DNA of 64,000 nucleotides. It comes from Micractinium sp. NFX-FRZ. Lineage: Eukaryota > Chlorophyta > Trebouxiophyceae > Chlorellales > Chlorellaceae. How positions within the stretch are numbered: position 1 is the stretch's first letter; every line of letters begins with the position of its first letter. The stretch is from the NCBI GenBank assembly GCA_029339195.1, contig JAPTJF010000130.1, positions 62,001-126,000 of the forward strand, read 5' to 3'. Positions 55,040 through 64,000 of this stretch are shown here, one piece after another. The notes beneath the pieces are model-generated. The model was not told the DNA's origin. It did not search any database and worked only from the letters and a program-made list of their open reading frames with translations. Made by a program: the position numbers and the translations under genes.

Positions 55040-58000
55040 ATGGGACTGTTCGACAAGTTGAATACCGCGGTCGCGGACAGCGTGAGTAGACCCTAGGGGG
55101 CTGCCAGGGGTGCGGGATATGCCAGCAGGCGCTGAGCAGCAGGGAGGGAGGCGGCGTGTCACGCCATCCAGCTGCCATTTCTCCCGCCACTGCGGCCCAC
55201 TCGTCCTCTGCGAGCGCTGCACTAGGCACTTGACGGTCTGACAGAAGCTTTGGTTAGCCGGTGGGGCGGCTCGGCACGCTGGGCTGCCTGCTCCCAAAGC
55301 CCTAGGGTTCACATCACCTGGCAGGAGGCAGCCACCACCCACACCTTGCTGGGGCGCTCGCCCGTCCACTGTTTTATGTCTTAGAGGTTCCTGGGAATGC
55401 CTTGGGGGCCTCGCGGGGCCGGCCGGCCGCCTGAGCGCCGTTTCCCGCCGGCAGGCGCCGCCGGGCGCTGCGGCCCCCTGCGCCTTGCGGCAGCTCCCGC
55501 AGCGGCCCCTGCTTGTGCCTGCCTTGGGTTTTGTACCCAGGGGGCAATGACGAGCGGCCCTGGGGCATTCGTCCGGCGCTGGGACCCCTCCTAGACCAGG
55601 CCAGGATGGATGGGGTGGCCCCTGCCACCAGCCTCCCGCCATTGGCATGCTCGAAGTACCTCCTACGGCCGATTGGGGACCAGGGCGCCCCTCTTGTCCG
55701 CCTCTTATCTTTCATAACATTGCAAACACCTCTCCCTCGCCCGTTCCTCCCTCTCTACCTCCTGCTCGCTCCCCGCCTCCCGGCCGCTGTCACTGGCCGC
55801 TCCCTCCTGCCGCGCTGCCTATGCTATCCTGTCATTGGGCCCCGGTGGCCCTCTGTCGGTCCTGCATCACCCTCCAATCGCCGACTCGCGGCGGCAGAGC
55901 GATTTTGGATGTCGCCCGGCTCGCCCCTGCCATCCCCCGGCGGGGCTGCGGTTCCACCTGCTCCCCCGCCCCGCTCCGCCCCTCATGCACACCCGCTCAC
56001 CCCTCCTCCTCCATCCACCCGTCCAAACGACTGCAGGTCGTGGGCCGCTTCTTCCTGGTGAAGGAGCGCAACACGACGTTCACCACGGAGCTGCGAGGCG
56101 GCCTGGTCACTTTCCTCACCGTGGCATACATCCTGGCGGTGAGAATAGAGGGTGGCCACTGCTGCTGCTGCTGTTGTTGTACATGTGTGTGGGCGGGTTG
56201 GCGGGGCGACAGTCCGATTTGGGCAGTGTCACCACGGCCGCGCACGCGCTGGCTGGGCGTGGTGCAAGTGGGCGGGGTGGCTGGTGCGGGCGCCCACCGT
56301 TGTGAGTGGTGGTTGATGCCTAGCCACGCGCGCATTTCGCCTCATGCTAGCACACACCCCAGCAGGGGGGGAGGCTGGGGCAGCGTGGGCACATGCGGGC
56401 ACACACCCACAGCTTGCTTGCCCAGTATCGCCTCTCCACCCGCACCTCCTCCTGCCCCCGCTGTCCCACCACCACCCCGCAGGTCAACTCCAACATTGTC
56501 AGCCAGACGGGCGGCATGTGCGTGGTGGACGGCGTGTGCCTGGCTGCGGTGCCCCCCCAGTTCCAGAGCGACGCCTGCCAGTCGTGCATGACCACGCTGC
56601 GCGCCTCCCTCATCTCCGCCACCGCCGCCGCCTGCGTCATCTCACACTTCCTCATGGGCGTCCTCGGCAACCTGCCGCTGGCCATCTGCCCAGCCATGGG
56701 CCTGAACGCTTACTTGTGAGTGCTGGAAGTGACGTGTCGGCTGGTGCTTATGGGTGCGCACACAAGTGCTCCATGTTCCCAAGTTCCATGTTCCCAAGTT
56801 CCATGTTCCCCATGTTCCATGTTCCCAAGTTCCATGTTCCATGTTCCCAATCAGCCTGCTGGCTGGCCAAGCCGCCCTCCTGCCTTGCCCGTGCATGCCG
56901 CCGCTCCATGTGACCCATGCCCGCCGCCCCGCCTCCCCTGCTGCAGCACCTTCACGGTTGTGGGCTTCATGGGCACTGGGCGCGTGGCCTTTGACGCCGC
57001 TCTGGCCGCTGTGTTTATCGAGGGTGAGCGGCTGGGGGCTGGGTGGCGGGAGAAACGGGCAGGGCGGTGCAGGTGGGCTGCCTGGGCAGGGGCTCACTCT
57101 GCAGGCGCTCGTCCTTGGTAGGCGAAGAGTCTTCAGCGCACACCACCTGTTCAACCCCAAGGGGGCACACACCCAAGCCCGCTTCACCCACTCCCCTGCA
57201 GGCTTCATCTTTATCATCATCACCCTGCTGGGCGTGCGCTCCAAGCTGGTGGAGCTCATCCCACGCTCCGTCATGCTGTGAGCACGCTGTGCCGCGCTGT
57301 GCGGTGCTGCGGCCATGCCCATGCTGCGTTGTGCCCATGGTGGCTTGGCTGCCTCCTGGGGCAGCTGCTGGCTTGGCCCCGCCTGCCCACTCACCGCTGG
57401 CCCCTCTGTGCACCCCCTCCCCTGCTGCAGCGCCACGTCTGCCGGCATTGGTGGGTGGCTGCCGTGGCAGCAGGGCGGGCGGCTGGTGTGCCTGCTGTAC
57501 GGGGAGGATGCGCCAGCGCGCCCTGCTTGCGCACACTGCTTGGGCACTGATGCAAGCATTACGGACCGTACCGCCGCCGCGGCTGCCGCATCGTCTTCCT
57601 CCCTAACCACACCCCGTCGTGCCGCTTGCCCCCCACCCGCCCCGCAGGCCTCTTCCTCGCGCACATTGGCATGCAGGGCGCCGAGGGCATCGGTGTCACC
57701 ACCTACAACTCTGCCACCCTGGTCACACTGGGCGGCTGCGCCCCGCAGTACCGTACCCCCATGTACACCATCCCCTACTCTGCCATCGACACCGCCGGCT
57801 CTGACGGCTCCATCTGTACCGTGGATCCCGCCACGGGAGAGGTGTCGGCCAATGGCGGCGTCTTCATTCCCTCTGGTGGGTGGCGGGGCGCTGAGGATAG
57901 GAGGGAATGCGTTGCAATCATCCGAGGGGCGGGCCGAGAGGGGGTGCACGTTGAGCCCGGCTGCGCAAGTGCTCTGCGACAGGCGACGCTGCCCACCCTG

Positions 58001-61000
58001 CGTGCCTGCCAGCCTGCTCACCTGCCCAGCCGCTTGCCTGCCCGGCTCTGCTCAGCTGCACCGCCCGGGCTCACTTTTGGCCAGGGATCCACGCAGCGCA
58101 TCCCACCACCCTCTCTGCCCACCCACCACCTCTCAACGCTGCATTGCGCGTTTGTTCACCCGTGCGTCTCTGAATGGAAAACGCCTCTTCTGTTGCTGCA
58201 GACTCATACACCTGCTCCAGCGCCGGCGTGATGCGCTCACCCACCATGTGGCTGGGCATTGCGGGAGGCATGCTCATGTGTGTGATGATGGCGAAGGTGA
58301 GATAAAAGGGGCGGCGAGGGAGGGCATGGGCTGGCAGGGGTGCAGGCGGCCAGGGGAGGCGCTCGACGGAGGCGTGATGCTGGTGTGGCGTGCTGGCTGT
58401 GGGGGCAGCGGCGACGGGCGGGCAGGCGGGCAACGCCGTCGCGGGGGGCGACAGGCTGGCAGCGGCGTTTCAAGCAGGGCTGGCCGCCCAGCGCGCAGCA
58501 GCGGCAGGCGCGCCTGCTCCTCCTCCCCACTCAACCCTACCCGCCCCTCTGCCACCCTTGCACGCCCGCTTTTGATCCCCGCAGAATGTGAAGGGCTCCA
58601 TCGTTATTGGCATCCTCTTTGTCACCTTCATCTCATGGTGAGTGCGAGGAGGAGCATTCCTGGCAGGGAAGAGCGAAACCCTGAAGATACACAGCTGTGG
58701 GCGGGGCGGAAGCCAGAGGGCCAGAGCTGGGACGGAAGCGAGCAGCACTGAGGGACGCCGGGGCCTGGGTGCTGAAAATGCAACGGGCGCCACACCGGCT
58801 CTCCTTTGCACCCCACCTTCCTGTCATCCCTGCGCCACCCCATGCGTGCTTGGTACTTTTGAATTGGACATTGTGTGGCACGGCAACGCCCGCCCGCCAC
58901 TTTTTGGCACGAGCCCGCCGGCCGCCAGCCCAGCGCCCCTGCCAACCCTGTCGCCCTGCTCTCCCCTCCCCTCCCCTCTTTTGTTCTCCGCCCCCCAGGA
59001 TCCCCACCGAGGGCAACGCGGCCCGCTACATCCAGAAGCCCGACGGCTGCCAGCCCAACGGCTCCTTTGCCGACGGCTCCCCCTGCACCTACACCTCTGA
59101 GATGCGGCGCTGGGACTACTTCAAGAAGTGAGTTGGCGTCTGGTTGCCTGGCTTGTGAACAAACGGCTCCACTTCCTGAAGGCGCCTGCGTGCTTGAAGC
59201 GCGCATGTGTTGCATGGAGCGTTGGGGGCGGGCGCGTGGAAGTGCAGCTGCGCGGCAAGGGGGGAGAGGTGTGCCTGCTGGGCGCCTACTGGGCCTGGGG
59301 CATCCATCTGGCCCCCGTTTGACCCTCCTGCCACCTTGCTCCCTGTTCCCCCCTCGCCCCGCCTCAGGGTGGTCGCCGCCCCCGACACCTCCGCCACCGC
59401 CGGCAAGGTGCGACCGTGCTTGTGCTGCCAGCAAGCAGGGCAGCGCGGCTCTGCAGTGCCCTGCAGGATGCGCATTGGTGACGGTCCGTCCGGTGGTCCG
59501 CAGAGGTGTTGTGTGCAAAGGAGCCTGCTCCGGCGTGCACCAACCCAGGCATCGCTGGTGCCGTGCCCGCCCGCCTCCCCCGCCTGCAGTTTGACTTCTC
59601 CGGCTTCAAGGATGGCGACCTCTGGGTCGCCCTCATCACCTTCCTCTATGTGCGTGAGCCTGCCCTGACCCCAGCACAGCCGGCTGGAACGAGCTGCAAT
59701 GGCAGCCCGGGCTAGGACGGGCAGCAAGTGGCGGCGCAAGAGCGCCGCGAGAGCGGGCGCTCGTTGCTGGGCTGGACATGTGCAGCCACCCGACCCACAT
59801 GCCTCTGTCTCGCTCTGCCCTCCCAGCTGGGCTCTTTTGACTCGCGCTGCCCACCCTCACCACCCGCGCTTGCAGGTTGACTTCCTGGATGCCACCGGCA
59901 CCTTCTACTCAATGGTGGGCGTGCGGGGAGAGTGGGTGTGAAGGGGTGGGGCAGAGAGGGGCAGGGCTTGTCCCCGCCTAGGTCAACAGTACCGTCTCGC
60001 GTCGTGCATGTGGCCAGCTTCGCGTCGAAGCGTACGATGTGCCGTGCTTGACACCCAGTCAAGCTCTCTTCTCCCCCCTTGCTCCACCCCCCTGCAGGCC
60101 AACTTTTTGAACAACTACATTCCCAATTTCGTCGACCAAAAAAAAAAAAGGTTCCCCCGTCAGACCACCGCCTTCCTGGTGGACGGAGCCTCCATCTCAA
60201 GTGAGCAGCCTGGCAGCAGTGACCGGCAGCAGCCTGTGTCGCTTGGTAGTCTGTGCCCTGTGTGGGCTGCACACCTGCACGGCAGGGGGGCACAGGCTGC
60301 TGCCCAAGCCTGGTGCTGTGCGCCCCACCCTCCCCTCGCCCTGCCCTCTGCCTGCCCGCCTCCCTGTCACCCCCACTCGCCGGCCCCCAACCCCGCCGCC
60401 CTCCCTGCCCCCCCCGCCCGCCTGCAGTCGGCGCCTGCCTGGGCTGCTCCCCGCTGACCGCCTATGTCGAGTCGGCGTCGGGGATCAAGGAGGGGGCGCG
60501 CACGGGCATAGCCGCCCTCATGGTCTCCTTCTGCTTCTTCGTCTCCCTCTTCTTCTCGCCCCTGCTGGCCACCGTGCCCCCCTACGCCACCGGCCCCGCG
60601 CTGATCCTGGTGAGTGCCGAGCGCCGTCGCAGGGCTGGCAGGCTGGCAGGCAGACAGGTTTTCAGCTGCATGGCAGGCTGGGCCACGGGCCTGCGCTTGT
60701 GGGGGGGCGGGGGCCGCCGCCCTCTGGGTGTGTGCCTAGGATGCCGTGTCCGACACCCCGCCCTGCCCCTGCCGCACTGTGCTCACCTGGGCTGACCGCC
60801 CCCCGCCTGGCCTCCCGCTCTTGTGAGTGCAGGTGGGCGCCATGATGGTGATCAACATCCTGAAGATCCGCTGGGATGTGGTGAGTGCGGGCAGAGGGCT
60901 GGGGATGGGTGGGGGGTGACAAGGGGTGAGCGATCCGCTGGGATGTGGTGAGCAGGCGGAGGGGAAGGAGGGCGGAGAGAAGGGGGTGGAGCCAGGGTAT

Positions 61001-62028
61001 GGGGACGCATACAGAGGGGCTTGTTGCTGGGGTGCGGTCGATGGTCCGGGGGGGTTGCAGCAGTCAAAAGGGAGCGGGCGGGTGGGTGGGGAGCAGGGGG
61101 AGCTTCCCGGGCTGGCGCCGGCGGACCGCTGCCATGGGCGCCGGGTCCCTGACGCCCTTGCCTGCTGCTGTGCCCCTCCCTGGTGCTCCCCGCAGGTGGG
61201 CGAGGCTGTCCCTGCTTTCCTCACCATGATCGTTATGCCTCTGACGTACTCTGGTGAGCCTCCTGCCGACCCGGCTTGTTTATAGGCAGCACAGCCAGCC
61301 AGGCCAGCCGCCGGTCAGAGGAACAGCCGGGCTGCGAGCGGCAGCGCCACGCGCGTTGTTGTCGGTGCCGTGAGCTCCGTCTGCTACGGCCGCAGCGGGA
61401 CCAGCCCAAGAGGCAGGCAGCGCCGTGCCGGTGCCGTATGGCCGTGGCTGTTGCGCGCCCCCCTGGTTGCCGTGACCCCCACCCCACCTCCCCCCTCCTC
61501 CTCCCAACCCCTGCAGTGGCCTATGGCTTCATCGCGGGCATCTTTGGCTACATCATCATCAACTGGAGCGTGTTTGCCATCAACTATGTCGAGGTGAGGA
61601 GGGCAGGCACGGCTTGTGGAGGCTGCCTGCCACGAGGTGGTTTTGATGTGTGACGCTCTGTTCACGAGGTGGTGGTTTGGATGTGCGACTGCTGGGCTCA
61701 CTCACATTGGACGTCCTGCCAGCACATCCCGCCAGCGCAGTGCAGCGTGTGCCCGCTCCCCGCCGCCCTCGCTCACTCCCCCTCCGCCCCGTGCCCCGCT
61801 TTCCCATCCCCCCTCCCTCTCCCGTGCCAGGCCGCCATCTGGCCCGACTCCAAGCAGACCGACCCCACGCTCACGCGGGCCGCCACCTGGCGCATTGCCC
61901 ACGCCGCCACCTTCCACCTGGGCAACGAGGAGGAGTCGGAGGGGAGCGAGGAGGGCGGGAAGGCCGGCAAGGACGATTCCATGCATGCCGTGCCCGCCGC
62001 GCCTCCCGCCGGCCCCACCGCCGTCTGA
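55040..62028 (+). CDS. AZG: AzgA-type adenine/guanine/hypoxanthine permease
   Basis: A proton-coupled nucleobase importer of the AzgA branch of the NCS2 superfamily, expected in the plasma membrane with about 14 membrane segments. Nineteen exons (first 55040-55081, last 61831-62028) join in phase to 619 residues. Diagnostic features: FTTELRGGLVTFLTVAYILA then VNSNIVSQTGG; ICPAMGLNAYFTF; LLGVRSKLVELIPRSVMLAT then SAGIGLFLAHIGMQ; the VDFLDATGTF motif of TM8; TAYVESASGIKEGARTGI of TM10; and VAYGFIAGIFGYIIINW near the end. An acidic C-terminal tail (GNEEESEGSEEGGKAGKDD) is cytosolic. Plant homologues AZG1 and AZG2 carry adenine, guanine and cytokinins; the exact substrate cannot be told from sequence. 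Compared with bacterial AzgA there are Cys-containing loop insertions between early segments. One exon contains a run of twelve adenines. Confidence 0.93.
56771..56850. repeat. Tandem CCATGTTCCCAAGTT repeat in intron
   Basis: About five full or shortened copies of a 15-bp unit lie in the third intron of the permease gene. Confidence 0.9.
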
Positions 62029-62636
62029 TGTGCGAGCGACCATCGGGGGGCAGGGCAGGCGCGGCACGCCGGGCGCTCTGGTTGTGCCGCTGCCGCCTTC
62101 CCCCCAACCCCAACCCCCCTCCCAGGCCTGCCTCATGGGCAGTGCTGAGTAAGACACTGAACCCCCAAACCCAACCAGGCCTCGGCGTTCAAACCCAGGC
62201 CGCCTGCATGCGCACGCTTGTGCCGCCCCCCACACCCACCCCAGCCCGGCCGCGGCGCTCGCCCTGCTTGCAGCTGCCATGCCACCCGCATGTGATGCCC
62301 GACCCACACGTCCACATGACAGACAGCCAGCCTCTGCCGTCCTTCTCCCCTCCTTTTTCCTCTTTCATTCCAAGCCCCCACCTTGATGCCGGTCTCTGCC
62401 GGCTGTACCCCCGCCCGTACCCGCCACCACCCTTCTCCCAGACCTATGCCCTCTCGAAAAGCTGTGCTGTACCTGCTGCATTGATAATACACACCTCAAG
62501 CGCACATGCCGCTGCCCCGTCCGCCCCACGGGCGGGGCGTTGCTCCTTGCACGCTGTACTAACCCTCTTTGCACCAACCACTTGCCGCTGCCACCCCCAC
62601 GCCTGCCCTGCTCTCGTCCCATCCAATGCCCCCTGT

Positions 62637-62641
62637 TGTAA
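62637..62641 (+). terminator. TGTAA polyadenylation signal, permease gene
   Basis: The pentamer lies about 610 nt after the permease stop and is the first one seen on this strand. Confidence 0.5.
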
Positions 62642-62683
62642 CCTCCACCCACCTCACATCTGTGGCAGGCATGGTCAGGAAGG

Positions 62684-62693
62684 TTACATTACA
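62684..62693 (-). terminator. Tandem TGTAATGTAA polyadenylation signal, edge gene
   Basis: Two back-to-back TGTAA pentamers on the minus strand, about 280 nt past the stop of the minus-strand gene at the right edge. Confidence 0.55.
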
Positions 62694-62971
62694 GTCACAG
62701 GTTATGGCTGGCGTTGTTGCGCAGTGAGGTTGCGTGCGCTGAGGCAGCTCATGTTGCAGGGCTGTGCGGTGCAGGGCAGAGAGGTTGTTGAGTTCACGAT
62801 TCGGGATGGCGCCAAAAAGAGTGCAGGTGGTGGTGGGTGGCAGTTGCAAGCTGGGAGTGCACATGCAGCGAAGGAAGCAGGCAGGGTCAGAAACCCTGTT
62901 GAACAGGGGCTGTTGATTGAGCAGTGAGGCTGTGGATTAAGCAGAGTCAGTGCTGCGGGACGGGGCCCGTC

Positions 62972-64000
62972 TCACGAGACAATGACCTTGCAGGGGGCCG
63001 CCCGCCCCTCCTCACACCGCCCCAGGTTGTCCTGCGGCAGCGAGGCGGGCACAGTGCAGGGGTGTAGCTGTCTGCAAACCGTGGCGCAACCTGTTTTTCT
63101 GGGGAATGACCCCCCCCACCAAGGCCTGCCACATCTTCTACAACACTCGTGCCGGTGGCCCTCACCCACCCCTTCACACGCACCCTCAAGTTGCCTTCTG
63201 CCCCCAGACCTTCCCTCCTGGCACACTTTTGCTGCTCAGGCCCTGCCCGCCCCCATTCACACCCGCTCCCAGTCGGATGGCCATTCGCCTTGCGCCCCAG
63301 GACCATCACCCTCAGACGTTTGGAGACCCGCAGACCGTCAACCGCGGTCCCCCACCCACCTTCCACACCCGCTCCCAGTTGCGCAGCCACTCTATCTTCT
63401 CCTGCTGCCCAGCAAACCCGTGCTTGCCAAGCAGCTTCACAGTCCTGCGCGCATGCCGGGCAGGCGGGCAGCCGTGGAGGGTTAGCAGCGTGCGCAGCAT
63501 GCCAGGCTGGCGCTCAACCCACACCTGGCTGGCTCTCTGGCCGGCCAGGGCGGGGCACCTGGCAGTCGGTGCCTGCCTTGCGCAGCCACAGCCCTCCACA
63601 TGACCAATGCGGCTGCTCCCGGCACATCCAGCGGAGGCGTAGCCACTGGAGCCCCACCTGCTGTTACACCCCACCCCTCTTGTGCCTTGTTGTCCCGTAG
63701 TGCCAGCACCCCACCCCACCCCACCCCACCCCAGCTCACTCCATGGCGTTGTTCCGCGCAATCTCCTCCCCACCCCACCCCAGCTCGCTCTATGACGTTG
63801 CTGCGTTCCACGGAAAGGTGGCAACACCCCACCCCACCCCAACCTCACTCAATGGTGTTGTTCCGCGCGAACCTATTCCCCGGCCCCCCGTCCCAGCTCA
63901 CTCCATGGTGTTGTTCCGTGCAATCTCCACCAGGTGATCCAGCTCCCACCGCTTCATCACCCAGTAACGGCCCAGCTGCAGGCGCACAAACACACACAGA
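62972..64000 (-). CDS. Partial gene, C-terminal exons, family not recognised
   Basis: Three exons join in phase (63975-63902, 63444-63360, 63067-62972) and encode the last 84 residues of a protein that starts beyond the window: LGRYWVMKRWELDHLVEIAR, NNTMETVKLLGKHGFAGQQE, KIEWLRNWERVWK, LHPCTVPASLPQDNLGRCEE, GRAAPCKVIVS. The segment is rich in Trp and basic residues, with a Cys-containing end. I cannot assign a family. The intron after the first of these exons contains degenerate copies of the exon end. The last acceptor was chosen by phase (CAGACAG, exon start 63067); another nearby AG is possible. Confidence 0.55.
63720..63935 (-). repeat. Degenerate tandem copies of an exon end and donor
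   Basis: Four related units of about 45-60 bp (near 63735, 63779, 63838 and 63891) share a CCCCA-rich spacer plus a core close to CTCACTCCATGGTGTTGTTC. The rightmost copy is the real exon end with its GTGAGC donor. The others lie in the intron. Confidence 0.8.

Larger units (their letters stand above)
62029..62971. other. Convergent 3' interval
   Basis: Between the permease stop (plus) and the stop of the edge gene (minus). It holds the poly(A) signals of both, facing each other about 45 bp apart. No coding sequence is supported. Confidence 0.6.

Noticed and set aside
1..64000. Transposons, CRISPR arrays, tRNA or rRNA genes, prophage
   Set aside because: No reverse transcriptase, transposase or integrase motifs, no terminal repeats, no regularly spaced repeats, and no convincing tRNA A/B boxes were seen. 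Microsatellites are confined to introns, untranslated sequence and Gln codons.

Overview
The window is nuclear DNA of a unicellular green alga, most likely a Chlorella-like trebouxiophyte. The base composition is very GC-rich, genes are split into many short exons by GC-rich introns, and pentamer TGTAA polyadenylation signals typical of green algae lie past several stops. The proteins are clearly eukaryotic: SGT1, NC2-beta, ribosomal protein eS4, LARP1, a HECT ubiquitin ligase and an AzgA-type purine permease. No species is assigned. All gene models were built by hand from splice-site phase; for most genes every exon joins in frame, which is the main evidence that they are real and intact.

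Left third (1-18,000): a TPR plus parallel beta-helix protein (minus), then SGT1 (minus, TPR-CS-SGS co-chaperone). Head-to-head with SGT1 across about 250 bp is an 18-exon gene (plus) encoding a 1,491-residue dynein heavy-chain tail. It ends before the linker and the AAA+ motor and has its own stop and TGTAA signal. NC2-beta (Dr1) follows on the same strand.

Middle (18,000-41,000): a large RCC1-UBA-HECT ubiquitin ligase (minus) converges on NC2-beta, with 3' ends that probably overlap. After 1.6 kb without a confident gene comes an unusual polyglutamine protein with an N-terminal zinc-binding motif and a C-terminal RING (plus). It converges on ribosomal protein eS4 (minus), one of whose splice donors lies inside a GT/CA microsatellite. 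A HARE-HTH domain protein with an AT-hook-like motif (plus) follows.

Right third (41,000-64,000): LARP1 (plus, 17 exons, La motif, RGG stretches and DM15 repeats), a tentative small gene of unknown function, a secreted cysteine-rich repeat protein (minus), and, divergent from it, a 19-exon AzgA-family nucleobase permease (plus). The last exons of an unrecognised minus-strand gene run off the right edge.

The genes do not form a pathway; this is an ordinary nuclear neighbourhood. Links worth noting are the SGT1/dynein-tail divergent pair (dyneins are assembled with HSP90 co-chaperones that carry TPR and CS domains) and the presence of LARP1, a regulator of ribosomal-protein mRNAs, close to eS4. 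The most unusual object is the motorless dynein tail. A second theme is 5' splice sites that are duplicated, microsatellite-embedded or of GC type.
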